The notes under the pieces: model-generated
Seen by the model: the letters and a program-made list of their open reading frames with translations, nothing else
The model's database searches: none
What the model was told of the DNA's origin: nothing
Shown here: one piece after another, positions 44,885-54,180 of the stretch
Layout: each line of letters starts with the position of its first letter
Numbering within the stretch: the stretch's first letter is position 1
Position numbers and translations under genes: made by a program
Source of the DNA: Luteibacter sp. SG786
Lineage (GTDB): Bacteria > Pseudomonadota > Gammaproteobacteria > Xanthomonadales > Rhodanobacteraceae
Reading direction: 5' to 3'
DNA length: 64,000 nucleotides
Assembly (NCBI RefSeq): GCF_011759605.1
Contig: NZ_JAAOYX010000001.1
Coordinates: 2,285,063 to 2,349,062 of the forward strand

Positions 44885-47145
44885 GCCAGATCCTCCACGC
44901 CGGAGCCGGTGGACACCACCTTGTCTTCCGCTTCCTTCGATGCGACCAGCGAAGTGCGCGTCACCGGCAGCTCACGCAGGCGGATGCCCGTCGCGGCGAA
45001 AATGGCGTTCGCCAGCGCGGGGGCGGCAATGGCGGTACCCACCTCGCCGATGCCGCCGGGTGCCTCGTCGCTGTCGACCATGTGAACCTCCACCGCGGGC
45101 GCCTCGTTGATGCGCAGGATCCGGTAATCGTGGAAGTTGCTTTGCTGGATGGCACCGTGTTCGATGGTGATGCCGCTGAACATGGCCGCGCTGAGACCGA
45201 AGAGGACACCGCCTTCGATCTGCGCCTTCACCGAACTCGGGTTGATGGTGATGCCGTTGTCGATCGCGGCCACCGCCCGGCGCAGGCGGACCACGCCCTG
45301 CGGCGTCACTTCCACTTCCACTGCAAGACACACGTGGCTGCCGAAGGGCGAGCCCACTGCGATGCCGCGACCCACGCGCGGCGGGAGGGGCGTACCCCAT
45401 TGAATGTGTTCGGCCGCCAGGTCGAGAACCCGCCGCGGGCGCGAGCCGGGCTTCATTATGGACTGCCTGTAGGCCACGGGATCCTTGCCGGCCGCATGGG
45501 CCAGTTCGTCGACGAAACTCTCGACGACGAAGAGGTTGTGCGTCGGCCCGACCCCTCGCCACCAGCCGACCACGAGCCCCGGTGGCATGTCGTGGCGTAC
45601 CCATTCCACCTGGGCATTGTCGAGGTCATAGGGCAGGTCGGCCGCGGATTCGATGGCATCGCTGTCCATGCCGTCCTTGCCCATGGCACCGGGCGCCCAA
45701 CGGCCGAGCACGGTACCGCTGGTGATGCGATGGTGCCAGGCGGCAGGCTTGCCGTCGGCACCCAGCGTGGCGGCGATGCGGTCGAAATAGAGCGGCCGCA
45801 CGCGATCGTGACGGATGTCTTCCTCGCGGCTCCAGATCACCTTCAGCGGATAGGCGACCTGTTTCGCGAAGGCGACGGCCTGTTCGACCTGATCCGTTTC
45901 CAGACGGCGGCCGAAGCCGCCACCGAGATACTGGTTGTGGAAGGTGACACCATCCGCGGGGATGCCGCAGATCCGCGCGGCTTCGGCCACACAACGGGTG
46001 GGCACCTGCGAGCCTGTCCAGATTTCGCATTTGCCCGGCGTGACGTGCACCGTGGCGTTGAGCGGTTCCATGGGCGCATGCGCCAGCATGGGCGAGACGA
46101 ATTCCGACTCCACCCGTGTGCCCGCGGCCGGCGTGTCGCGCGTGGCCTTGCGCGCTACCAGCGCAGGTCCGGAAGCCGATTTGGCGCGAAGGTCGCGGAG
46201 GAGCGAGGCGTTGTCCAGATTTTCGTTGACGCCATGCAGCCACGTGATGTCGAGGGCTAGGAGACCCTGCGAGGCCGCCCAGTAATGCTCGCCGACGACC
46301 GCCACCGCGTCGTCCAACCGGATGACATCCACGACACCGGGTATCGCACGCGCCTTCCGCTCGTCGACGTCGCCGAGCCGTCCGGCAAGTTCGGGCGATG
46401 TGCGCACGACGGCCACCTTCATGCCAGGTACGCGCACGTCGATGCCGAACTGTGTGCTGCCGTTGACCTTGTCCGGAGAATCGACCCGGCGGATCGGTTT
46501 GCCGATGAGCGTGTAGTCCGCACGTGCCTTCAGCGTCACTTTCTCCGGCTGCGACAGTTTCCCTGCCGCTTCCGCCACCGCGCCGAACGGCAGGGTGCGG
46601 CCCGAGGGGGTGTGTGTGATGACGCCGCGGGCCACGGTGCAGTCGCCGGCTTCCACCTTCCAGCGAAGGGACGCGGCACGGACGAGCATCTCGCGCGCCA
46701 CCGCGCCCGCTTCCCGAAGCACCTGCCACTGGCTGCGAGTGCTCGTCGATCCGCCGGTGGCCTGGATCCCGCCCAGGAGCACCACGCCGTAGAGTTCATC
46801 GCTCGGCGGCGAGTGTTCGATCGAGATCTGGTCCAGGCCGACGCCGAGTTCCTCGGCGAGCATCATGCAGATGCCCGTATAGATCGCCTGGCCCATTTCC
46901 ACCGAGGGCATGACGAGCCGCACGGGCCCACTGCCGTCGATGCGCACGAAGGCATTGGGAGCGAAGGGTGGATTGCCGTCGGCCGCGGCGGCGCTGGCAT
47001 CCGATGCCTGTCGCCGCGCGCTCATGTTAGCCAGGGCGGGACCCATGCCGGCACTCCAGAGGAAGGCCACGGCAAGGCCGCCGCCGGTCAACTTCAGGGC
47101 GGCGCGGCGGCCTGCGTCTACCGGTTCCCGGTCGCGCGCGCTCAT
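44881..47145 (-). CDS. Molybdopterin-binding subunit of a xanthine dehydrogenase-family enzyme (IorB-like)
   Basis: A 754-residue large subunit of the isoquinoline 1-oxidoreductase/aldehyde dehydrogenase type. The N-terminus has a twin-arginine signal ([19 protein letters not shown]), so folded enzyme is exported to the periplasm. Cofactor-binding segments include [58 protein letters not shown] and the C-terminal [20 protein letters not shown] with the likely active-site Glu. It forms an enzyme with the [2Fe-2S] subunit encoded upstream (four-base overlap) and the cytochrome downstream. The substrate (aldehyde or N-heterocycle) is unknown. A long in-frame extension to 47511 is rejected. Confidence 0.9.
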   Translation of the reverse strand: MSARDREPVDAGRRAALKLTGGGLAVAFLWSAGMGPALANMSARRQASDASAAAADGNPPFAPNAFVRIDGSGPVRLVMPSVEMGQAIYTGICMMLAEELGVGLDQISIEHSPPSDELYGVVLLGGIQATGGSTSTRSQWQVLREAGAVAREMLVRAASLRWKVEAGDCTVARGVITHTPSGRTLPFGAVAEAAGKLSQPEKVTLKARADYTLIGKPIRRVDSPDKVNGSTQFGIDVRVPGMKVAVVRTSPELAGRLGDVDERKARAIPGVVDVIRLDDAVAVVGEHYWAASQGLLALDITWLHGVNENLDNASLLRDLRAKSASGPALVARKATRDTPAAGTRVESEFVSPMLAHAPMEPLNATVHVTPGKCEIWTGSQVPTRCVAEAARICGIPADGVTFHNQYLGGGFGRRLETDQVEQAVAFAKQVAYPLKVIWSREEDIRHDRVRPLYFDRIAATLGADGKPAAWHHRITSGTVLGRWAPGAMGKDGMDSDAIESAADLPYDLDNAQVEWVRHDMPPGLVVGWWRGVGPTHNLFVVESFVDELAHAAGKDPVAYRQSIMKPGSRPRRVLDLAAEHIQWGTPLPPRVGRGIAVGSPFGSHVCLAVEVEVTPQGVVRLRRAVAAIDNGITINPSSVKAQIEGGVLFGLSAAMFSGITIEHGAIQQSNFHDYRILRINEAPAVEVHMVDSDEAPGGIGEVGTAIAAPALANAIFAATGIRLRELPVTRTSLVASKEAEDKVVSTGSGVEDLA

Positions 47146-47636
47146 GGCCGTTCTCCGTCCACGATGACCTGCAACCCGAGCGGGCGCCCGCTCGCGGCCT
47201 GGTGGATACCTTCGCGGATGCGCACGTAGGTGCCGCAGCGGCAGATGTTGCCGCTCATCGCCGCGTCGATGTCGGCATCGGTGGGCTGGGGCGTCTGGGC
47301 GAGCAGGGCGGCAGCCGACATGATCTGCCCCGACTGGCAGTAGCCGCACTGGACGACGTCGAGTGCGAGCCATGCGTCCTGTACGCGCTTGCCCTCCGGC
47401 GTGCCACCGATGGCCTCGATGGTGGTGATCTCGTTCCCGCCGATGACGGAGACCGGCAGCTGGCACGACCGCACCGGCTTTCCGGCCAGGTGCACGGTAC
47501 ACGCGCCGCACTGGGCGATGCCGCAGCCGAACTTGGTGCCGGTCAGCCCGATGACGTCGCGGAGGACCCAGAGGAGGGGCATGTCGGGCGGGACATCGAC
47601 ATCATGGTCCTCCCCATTGATGCGCAGGACGGTCAT
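47142..47636 (-). CDS. [2Fe-2S] subunit of the molybdenum hydroxylase (IorA-like)
   Basis: A 164-residue protein with two [2Fe-2S] clusters: the plant-ferredoxin-like one in [18 protein letters not shown] with a following RSCQLP, and the helical one in [10 protein letters not shown] plus [12 protein letters not shown]. It transfers electrons from the molybdenum site. It has no signal peptide, so it is presumably exported with the twin-arginine-bearing large subunit. The ATG at 47636 has GGAGA upstream. First gene of a three-gene operon, divergent from the PoxB-like gene. Confidence 0.92.
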   Translation of the reverse strand: MTVLRINGEDHDVDVPPDMPLLWVLRDVIGLTGTKFGCGIAQCGACTVHLAGKPVRSCQLPVSVIGGNEITTIEAIGGTPEGKRVQDAWLALDVVQCGYCQSGQIMSAAALLAQTPQPTDADIDAAMSGNICRCGTYVRIREGIHQAASGRPLGLQVIVDGERP

Positions 47637-47896
47637 GGAAGTCTCCTGGTGGATCTGGCTCGATGGATTGGCTGGGTCCCAAGCGCTCGCCATGTCCCTT
47701 TCCTGTCCGGCGGCGACGGGCGCTAATGCCTGCATCGTTCGCCATTGTGGGTGGTCGCGGCTTGAACGATCCTGCTGTGTCGATACGGGCTGGGTGGCGG
47801 CATGTCCGATTTGCCGTTTCGTGCCATCGACGATCGTGGCGTTCAAGTACAGGCCGCAGGTGCCGGATAGGATGGGGTTTTACACAGGACAAGACG

Positions 47897-49618
47897 ATGA
47901 GCAGAACCGCCGCGGATTACCTGGCAGAAACCCTGGCGTCGGCCGGTGTGAAACGGATCTATGGCGTGGTGGGGGATTCCCTCAACGGCTTTACCGACTC
48001 GCTGCGGCGCATGGGCACCATCGACTGGGTACACATGCGCCATGAAGAAAGCGCAGCCTTCGCCGCCGGTGCCGAAGCCCACCTCACGGGGAAGCTGGCG
48101 GTATGCGCGGGCAGTTGCGGCCCGGGTAACCTCCATCTCATCAACGGGCTGTTCGATGCGCAGCGCAGCCGGGTACCGGTGCTGGCCATCGCCGCGCACA
48201 TTCCGAGTACGGAAATCGGCATCGACTACTTCCAGGCCACGCACCCGGAACTCCTGTTCAAGGAATGCAGCCACTACGTCGAACTGGTGAACCACGCCGA
48301 CCATCTGCCCCAGGTGCTCCACCGCGCCATGCGCGAGGCCGTTGCGAAAAAAGGCGTGGCTGTGGTGGTCATGTCGGGCGATATCGCGCTCCAGCACCTT
48401 TCCGCATCGGTGCCCCGCTGGCTGGTTCCGTCCGCGCCCATCCTCCGCCCCAACCAGAGCGATCTGCAGGGGATGGCAGACATTCTCAACGAAGGCTCAC
48501 GCGTCACGCTCTTTTGCGGAGCGGGTTGCGCCGGCGCGCACGCGGAAATCATGGCGCTAGCCGGCAAGCTCAAGGCACCCATCGTTCATTCGCTGCGCGG
48601 GAAGGAATACGTCGAATACGACAATCCGCACGATGTCGGCATGACCGGCCTTCTCGGCTTCGCCTCCGGTTACAAGGCCATCAAGGCGTGCGACACCCTG
48701 CTGCTTCTCGGTACGGACTTCCCCTATCGGCAGTTCTATCCCGAGAAAGCACGTATCGTGCAAATCGACGTCCGTCCGGAAGCACTCGGCAACCGTTGCG
48801 GCCTCGAGCTTGGCGTGATCGGCTCGGTGGACGAAACACTGCGGGCGCTCTTGCCGCTCGTCGAAGACAAGAGCGACACCCGTTACCTCGATGTGGCCAC
48901 CAAGGATTACCAGCAAGCGCGGGCGGACCTGGATGCACTGGCAGAGAGCCGCCCCGGCGGCAGCATCATTCACCCGCAATACGTGACCCGTGTCGTGAGC
49001 GACCTCGCCAAGGACGACGCCGTCTTCTCCTGCGACGTGGGAACGCCGGTCGCCTGGGCGGCTCGCTATCTGCGCATGAACGGTAAACGCCGGCTGCTCG
49101 GTTCCTTCAATCACGGATCCATGGCCAACGCCATGCTCCAGGCCATAGGCGCCCAGGCGACATTGGCAGACCGCCAGGTCATCTCGTTCTCGGGCGACGG
49201 CGGCTTCACCATGATGATGGGTGAATTCGTTACCCTCATTCAACACAAGCTGCCGGTGAAGGTCATCGTGCTCAACAACGGCACGCTAGGCTTCGTGGAG
49301 ATGGAGATGAAGGCATCGGGCTTCCTCGATGTCGGCGTCGATCTCAAGAATCCCAACTTCGCCGCGATGGCATCTGCCATGGGCATCAAGGCCGTTCGCG
49401 TGGAGAAGCCCGACGAACTCGAGGCAGCGGTGAAAGAGATTCTCGCCCACGATGGCCCGGCACTGCTCGACGTGGTCACGGCACGCCAGGAGCTCGTGAT
49501 TCCGCCGGTCAAGAATTTCGACGAGTCTTATAAGTTCGGCATGTTCATGCTCAAGGCGGTGCTCGATGGGCGCGCGGCCGAGCTTATCGATCTGGCCAAG
49601 GTCAATCTGCTCCGGTAG
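47897..49618 (+). CDS. poxB: ThDP-dependent pyruvate dehydrogenase (quinone) / PoxB-like oxidase
   Basis: A 573-residue thiamine-diphosphate enzyme, close to E. coli PoxB (572). It has the N-terminal ThDP pyrimidine domain with catalytic Glu in WVHMRHEESAAFAAG, the central FAD-type domain (LCG-like AGCAGAHAEIMALAGKL), and the C-terminal ThDP-binding motif FSGDGGFTMMMGEF...NNGTLGFVEMEM. PoxB converts pyruvate to acetate and CO2 and passes electrons to ubiquinone at the membrane. A related oxidase specificity is possible. It is divergent from the molybdenum hydroxylase operon with a 260-base gap; no regulator gene is adjacent. Confidence 0.88.
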   Translation: MSRTAADYLAETLASAGVKRIYGVVGDSLNGFTDSLRRMGTIDWVHMRHEESAAFAAGAEAHLTGKLAVCAGSCGPGNLHLINGLFDAQRSRVPVLAIAAHIPSTEIGIDYFQATHPELLFKECSHYVELVNHADHLPQVLHRAMREAVAKKGVAVVVMSGDIALQHLSASVPRWLVPSAPILRPNQSDLQGMADILNEGSRVTLFCGAGCAGAHAEIMALAGKLKAPIVHSLRGKEYVEYDNPHDVGMTGLLGFASGYKAIKACDTLLLLGTDFPYRQFYPEKARIVQIDVRPEALGNRCGLELGVIGSVDETLRALLPLVEDKSDTRYLDVATKDYQQARADLDALAESRPGGSIIHPQYVTRVVSDLAKDDAVFSCDVGTPVAWAARYLRMNGKRRLLGSFNHGSMANAMLQAIGAQATLADRQVISFSGDGGFTMMMGEFVTLIQHKLPVKVIVLNNGTLGFVEMEMKASGFLDVGVDLKNPNFAAMASAMGIKAVRVEKPDELEAAVKEILAHDGPALLDVVTARQELVIPPVKNFDESYKFGMFMLKAVLDGRAAELIDLAKVNLLR

Positions 49619-49632
49619 CGGGGTCGGGATCC

Positions 49633-50232
49633 TTAGATGCCCATGACGAACCAGAGGACGAACGCGGCTACACCCAGCAGCGCCGCCAGGAGCAAGCCTC
49701 GAACCCAGGGTGGGTCGCGTGGCGAAACCTGAGCGGGCCAGGGCAGGGTCAAGGCCCTGAGGGCTGAAGCGAAAGCCGCGGCTGCGCCGGTGACGCGCAG
49801 CCAATCGAGCCAGACCCAGCGCTGCGCCATCGCTATCGATTCCGCGTCGGTGATCGTGTCCCTAGGCGAGCCGATGCCGTGGTACCAAAGCGCGGCGTTC
49901 ATCGGCCAGAAGGCCGTAACCGTCAGGACGAGCAGGGCAAGGATGCCGATGGACGGAACACACAGCAGCCACCGATAACGCCATGGGGTCTTCCACCCTG
50001 CAATCAGGGCTCCGAACGAGGCGATCAGCATCAAGGCCGAGAAGGGGATGAAGAACAAGCCCGTGTCGACCGGCCAATGCTTGCCGTACGGCATCATCGC
50101 CAGCGACTGCGGAGGATCCGCGCTCCAGGCTCCCGCCAGTACCAGCAGGTCGAAGAGCTTGGCGCCGACCAGCGGGCCGCCGACGAGCACGGCCAGGGTC
50201 AGGAATGCCTTCGTGATCGTTTCGCGTCGCAT
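49633..50232 (-). CDS. Four-helix membrane protein, possibly DUF1772-like
   Basis: A 199-residue integral membrane protein with about five hydrophobic segments: FLTLAVLVGGPLVGAKLFDLL, LFFIPFSALMLIASFGALIAG, WLLCVPSIGILALLVLTV, VTGAAAAFASALRAL and GLLLAALLGVAAFVLWFVM. The WPMNAALWYHG stretch and the later WVWLDWLRV recall the DUF1772 (anthrone-oxygenase-like) family, but I am not certain. It faces poxB convergently and precedes the VOC gene's end; no partner indicates a role. Confidence 0.6.
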   Translation of the reverse strand: MRRETITKAFLTLAVLVGGPLVGAKLFDLLVLAGAWSADPPQSLAMMPYGKHWPVDTGLFFIPFSALMLIASFGALIAGWKTPWRYRWLLCVPSIGILALLVLTVTAFWPMNAALWYHGIGSPRDTITDAESIAMAQRWVWLDWLRVTGAAAAFASALRALTLPWPAQVSPRDPPWVRGLLLAALLGVAAFVLWFVMGI

Positions 50233-50293
50233 CGTGGCTCCCCTTGTCGATTGGGCCGGAGCAGTGGTCCGTCAGGTGGGGCCGGTCGTAGCG

Positions 50294-50650
50294 CTACGGC
50301 GGCCACTCGCGAAAATTCACACAGACGGTCGTCTTGTCCAGCATCGCGAATTCCCGGGAACCCCACGGCTTGAGCGAAACCGAGCGGGCATTTGGATGCA
50401 GGAGATGGGGCACGCGCGCTGACATCTCCCGGTACAGCCCGTCGACGTCGTCGGTGTCGATACTCAACTCGGGTCGGTCTTTCGCCGCGTACTCCGGGCT
50501 TTCGACGAGATAGGCTTTCGCGCCGTCGCGGGCAATGACGGCCATGGTGCCGTCCTGGTACAGCACCTCGAAACCGAGGCCGTCCACGAAGAATTCCAGG
50601 CCGTCCTGCAGACGGTCGTAGAAGATCTTTGGGATGAGGTTCTTGAGCAT
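50294..50650 (-). CDS. VOC-family (glyoxalase/bleomycin-resistance fold) protein
   Basis: A 118-residue protein with the two-module VOC fold. MLKNLIPKIFYDRLQDGLEF starts the first module and LSIDTDDVDGLYREMS the second, ending with SREFAMLDKTTVCVNF. Candidate metal ligands are fewer than in glyoxalase I, so it could be a binding protein. The start at 50650 is chosen from the family N-terminus; an ATG five codons upstream (50665) is possible. It precedes the DUF1772-like gene on the same strand by about 60 bases. Confidence 0.82.
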   Translation of the reverse strand: MLKNLIPKIFYDRLQDGLEFFVDGLGFEVLYQDGTMAVIARDGAKAYLVESPEYAAKDRPELSIDTDDVDGLYREMSARVPHLLHPNARSVSLKPWGSREFAMLDKTTVCVNFREWPP

Positions 50651-50749
50651 GGCGGAGGATTCCATCCTTGATCAGGATTTCGAGCATACAGGCCGGTTCA
50701 TTCGTGCGGCTAGTTCGGCATCGCTGCCGGTCCTGCCCGCTGTGGGCGA

Positions 50750-51388
50750 TCAGCGATGCGCTGGTTCGCGGTCGCTCTTCCCGCCGTCGATGAAGCAGGC
50801 AATCTCGTCGAGGCGCTCGCGGGCCTGACGTACCGCCGCACCTTCGGGTGTTTTCGCCACCCGAGAAACGACCAGGTAGGCCCCCAGGCAGACAACGGCG
50901 ACGAGCAGGTTCAGCACGATGAACGTGGGATGGGCGTCCACGATATCGACGCCGAGCAACCCGAACGCCCACACGATCATCGGCACCCACATGAAGCAGC
51001 CGACCATTCCGAAGAAGCGGCCTTCGTGGATCCGCCAGGCACGCAGAGCGGCCACTCGCTGCTGCAGGGCCAGTACGGGCGCATGCTCGGTGGCGCGCGC
51101 CGCCAGCACCAGATTTCGAGCCGCTGCCAGGATCATGGCGATGCCGTAAACGTGCAGCAGCAGTCCGGCCACCAGCATTCCCGGCACCCCGCGGTGTTCG
51201 ATCCAGAACGATCCGGCAGCTACCGCCAGCATCAGGCCGGATGCGGCCTGGAACGCCTGGCCCCAACGCAATGGCCGCAGCTCGGCACTAACTCCTGCCG
51301 CCGCATGCTGCTCCCGCACGACGACATCGAGCGCGGCGACGCGCCGGTCCAGTTCGGCCCAACCGGCCTTGAGATCATCGAGTTCCAT
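50750..51388 (-). CDS. Membrane protein coupled to an ECF sigma factor (candidate anti-sigma factor)
   Basis: A 212-residue protein. A soluble helical N-terminus (residues 1-45, ELDDLKAGWAELDRRVAALD) precedes four membrane helices (~46-63, ~68-92, ~128-146, ~153-172) and a charged C-terminal tail. Its start overlaps the sigma factor gene by 14 bases, so they are translationally coupled. That is the usual layout for an ECF sigma factor and its membrane anti-sigma factor, but the N-terminal domain shows no clear zinc anti-sigma (HxxxCxxC) motif. The role is inferred from context. Confidence 0.65.
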   Translation of the reverse strand: MELDDLKAGWAELDRRVAALDVVVREQHAAAGVSAELRPLRWGQAFQAASGLMLAVAAGSFWIEHRGVPGMLVAGLLLHVYGIAMILAAARNLVLAARATEHAPVLALQQRVAALRAWRIHEGRFFGMVGCFMWVPMIVWAFGLLGVDIVDAHPTFIVLNLLVAVVCLGAYLVVSRVAKTPEGAAVRQARERLDEIACFIDGGKSDREPAHR

Positions 51389-51905
51389 GCGCGTGCTCCT
51401 TTTCAGAGTGGTTGCCGGCCAGCTGCCGGCGCAGACGTTGCTTCAGGCGCGCGATGCGCGTGCCCACGTTGGTTTCGGAAAGGCCAAGCACGCCGGCGAT
51501 CTCGGCATACGGCAGCTCGTCCAGGTAGAGCAGGGCCAGGGCTCGTTCCAACGGCGCCAGGCCTTCGATAGCGCGCGCGAGCAGGGCCAGCCGCTCGTCC
51601 GGCTCGTGGATCGGCGTGCCTCCGCCCAGCGCATCGAGCAAGTCGACCCCGACCATCGTCGGCTTTTCGCGTTCGCGGCGGGCATGGGAGAGGCCCACGT
51701 TCAACGCGACTCGGTACAGCCACGTGCTGAACGGGCGTGTGATGTCATATCGGGCAAAGGAGCGCCAGGCCTGCAGCGCGATCTCCTGCGCCAAGTCACG
51801 CCGGTCTTCCGCATTGCGCGCATAAATGCCCGCCACCTTGAATACGATACGGCGGTGTTCGTGGAGCAATGCATCGCAGCGTCGTCGTCGTTCATCGTCG
51901 GCCAT
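51375..51905 (-). CDS. ECF-family RNA polymerase sigma factor
   Basis: A 176-residue sigma-70-family factor. Region 2: HRRIVFKVAGIYARNAEDRRDLAQEIALQAWRSF is split here into the core helix and the -10 recognition STWLYRVALNVGLSH. Region 4: LAPLERALALLYLDELPYAEIAG and SETNVGTRIARLKQRL, a helix-turn-helix. The start at 51905 has GAGGAGG upstream; longer frames are possible. It overlaps the next gene, which encodes a multi-pass membrane protein. The signal sensed and regulon are unknown. Confidence 0.9.
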   Translation of the reverse strand: MADDERRRRCDALLHEHRRIVFKVAGIYARNAEDRRDLAQEIALQAWRSFARYDITRPFSTWLYRVALNVGLSHARREREKPTMVGVDLLDALGGGTPIHEPDERLALLARAIEGLAPLERALALLYLDELPYAEIAGVLGLSETNVGTRIARLKQRLRRQLAGNHSEKEHAHGTR

Positions 51906-52030
51906 GGCCCCTCCTCTTTCCCCCATGATTCGTCGGACACGGAAAAAAATCACACTCTCTTCCGAGACCCTGGTGACGGGCATCGTGCCAGTGGCCGGCT
52001 ATGCTCAAGGTTCACCGAGGAGAGCGACCC

Positions 52031-52564
52031 ATGGCCAGACTCGTTTATGCACTGAACCAGTCCCTGGACGGTTATGTCGAGCACGAGCAGCTAGGGCCAC
52101 CGGACCCGGCTCTGTTTCGGCACTTCATCGAGGACGTTCGCAGCTTGACCGGCATGCTCTACGGTCGCCGCATGTATGAGGTCATGCGCTACTGGGACGA
52201 CGACCTTCCGGAGTGGGGCGCGGACGAGCGCGAGTATGCGGCCGCGTGGCGGAGCAAACCGAAATGGGTGGTGTCGCGCTCGTTGGAGGTAGCCGGCCCG
52301 AATGCCGGCATCGTTGGCGGCGATGTGGCGTTGGCGGTGCGCCGCCTGAAAGCCGAACACGATGGTGTCATCGAAGTTGCCGGTCCGGAGCTGGCGGGGA
52401 GTCTTTCCGATGCCGGGCTGATCGATGAGTATCGGCTTTATATCCATCCGGTGGTGCTTGGACGGGGTAAGCCGTTCTTTTCGGGGGCTGTGCCGCGGCT
52501 GCGGTTTGTGGGGAGTGAGTTGATGGGGGGTGATGTGGTGAGGCTGAGCTATGTACCGTCCTGA
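52031..52564 (+). CDS. Dihydrofolate reductase / RibD C-terminal family protein
   Basis: A 177-residue protein with the RibD C-terminal/dihydrofolate reductase fold, as in many stand-alone 'YyaP/YwjB-like' reductases. Motifs are MARLVYALNQSLDGYVEH at the N-terminus, LYGRRMYEVMRYW, WVVSRSLEV and IDEYRLYIHPVVLGRGKPFF. It probably binds NADPH, but its substrate is unknown; it is not the essential folate enzyme. The ATG at 52031 has GAGGAGAG upstream. It is divergent from the ECF sigma factor gene. Confidence 0.87.
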   Translation: MARLVYALNQSLDGYVEHEQLGPPDPALFRHFIEDVRSLTGMLYGRRMYEVMRYWDDDLPEWGADEREYAAAWRSKPKWVVSRSLEVAGPNAGIVGGDVALAVRRLKAEHDGVIEVAGPELAGSLSDAGLIDEYRLYIHPVVLGRGKPFFSGAVPRLRFVGSELMGGDVVRLSYVPS

Positions 52565-52678
52565 AAGCGAACGCAGAAAGTGAATTGGTGCCTGGATGCC
52601 AGGGCGTGATTTTGTCTGCGTGCGCGCGTGCTTCGCTAGAGATGCCCGATGAGGCATCTGTCGGCAGGAGCAAACTTA

Positions 52679-53485
52679 CTAGGCCTCGTTGGGCCCGTGG
52701 TTGGCGCGATGGTATGAAAGCCTGAGGGAGCGTGGATCGAGCAAGGCCGGCAATTTGCTACTTGCTTTCGCTCGACTCCGCACTTCGAGACTCAGAGCAA
52801 TTTCGATGATCTCGATGCGATAGGCATAGCGCATAGCCTGTACCCGTGATGCCAATAGTCCCGCTATCATTGACAGTAGGCCGGCCCAGAATAAGGTATC
52901 GAACATCGGTTCGAGCGCCTCTAGATTAAGACCGGTGACGTGGAGTCCACGAAATGAAGCGTGAAACGATCCCCAAGCGTTGAAGGCCGCATAGAGCAAC
53001 GCTACAGCTGGAATGACTCCCAGGTCCTTCATCAAGGTGGCGCTACTCCGCTCTCGACGCTTGAGCTGGCGCTTGACCCAGTCCTTTGTATAGATCAATA
53101 GGGGCTCTGGACATCCTACCAGCGGCAACGCGTGTGCCTCGTCGCGCTCAATAATTTGATCGGCGGCGCGCCGCCGCCAGTCACGCCGACCGACCCAAAG
53201 GAGATAAAAGAGTGTCAATAGCCTCACTGCAAAGCACACGAAGCCGCCCATCAATAGAATGAGCAGCCATTGCTTCGCGTCATTTGTGAGAGGGGCAGGT
53301 CGACTCAGTAGTAGTGCTGTGGCGAACACGGTCAGGATGATGGTATAGCCAAGCCACATGGCCCACGCGCCTGCGCGCTCCAGACGCAACTCGGTCGCAC
53401 CACCGGGCTCGGACCGAGGCCGACAGGTCTGCAGGTAGGCCAATATATCGCGGGCGTCAGAAAAGCGAGGTTCGGCGGTCATCAT
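52679..53485 (-). CDS. Low-GC membrane protein, function unknown, next to ssrA
   Basis: About 268 residues with four hydrophobic segments in two pairs: GAWAMWLGYTIILTVFATAL, LILLMGGFVCFAVRLLTLFY, a central ~60-residue charged region (DWRRRAADQIIERDEAHA, WVKRQLKRRER), then DLGVIPAVALLYAAFNAW and FDTLFWAGLLSMIAGLLA. The C-terminus is basic. I recognise no family. Base composition drops here: bases 52801-52860 count 30 of 60 G+C against a clearly GC-richer background, a sign of transfer. The ATG at 53485 lacks a Shine-Dalgarno sequence; the ATG three bases later is equally possible. Confidence 0.6.
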   Translation of the reverse strand: MMTAEPRFSDARDILAYLQTCRPRSEPGGATELRLERAGAWAMWLGYTIILTVFATALLLSRPAPLTNDAKQWLLILLMGGFVCFAVRLLTLFYLLWVGRRDWRRRAADQIIERDEAHALPLVGCPEPLLIYTKDWVKRQLKRRERSSATLMKDLGVIPAVALLYAAFNAWGSFHASFRGLHVTGLNLEALEPMFDTLFWAGLLSMIAGLLASRVQAMRYAYRIEIIEIALSLEVRSRAKASSKLPALLDPRSLRLSYHRANHGPNEA

Positions 53486-53657
53486 GCATCTGAGGAGGAT
53501 GCATTGCAGCGGGCAATGCGGGGTCAACTCATGTCGGCCAATGAACGCAACACTTTAGCGGGAGCGGCGCGATGTCATGCATGTACGGAGCGTCGCCGCG
53601 CGCTTGCCCATCCATCTTCCCGCTTGATCGCCCACTGCGTTTCATATCGCCTCGGAG

Positions 53658-53696
53658 GCAAAACGCAATCGGGCCAATGACTTGGTCATTGGCCCG
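53658..53696 (-). terminator. Hairpin terminator downstream of ssrA
   Basis: Minus-strand stem of 12 pairs (CGGGCCAATGAC/GTCATTGGCCCG, loop CAA) followed by ATTGCGTTTTG. The T run is modest, but the stem is perfect and lies just beyond the tmRNA 3' end. Confidence 0.65.
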
Positions 53697-53705
53697 AGCG
53701 TCGAT

Positions 53706-54099
<394 letters not shown>

Positions 54100-54128
54100 G
54101 GGAAACTGTTGTGAGACTACCGATTCGA

Positions 54129-54157
54129 AGTATAGGGGCGGGGCAGGGCTGTCACAA
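54129..54157 (-). promoter_or_regulatory. ssrA promoter
   Basis: On the minus strand TTGTGA (54157-54152), 17-base spacer, TATACT (54134-54129). It leaves a leader of about 24-30 bases to be removed by 5' processing of the tmRNA precursor. Confidence 0.65.
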
Positions 54158-54180
54158 TGGGCGCCCGGCCCCGCGTTCAG

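Noticed and set aside
47637-47896. In-frame upstream extension of the PoxB-like protein
   Set aside because: The extra residues show no homology and overlap the divergent promoter region; the ATG at 47897 with AGGA upstream gives the family length.
53528-53700. Possible small gene between the low-GC gene and ssrA
   Set aside because: Short frames here have no ribosome site or homology; the region holds the ssrA terminator and otherwise nothing I can identify.
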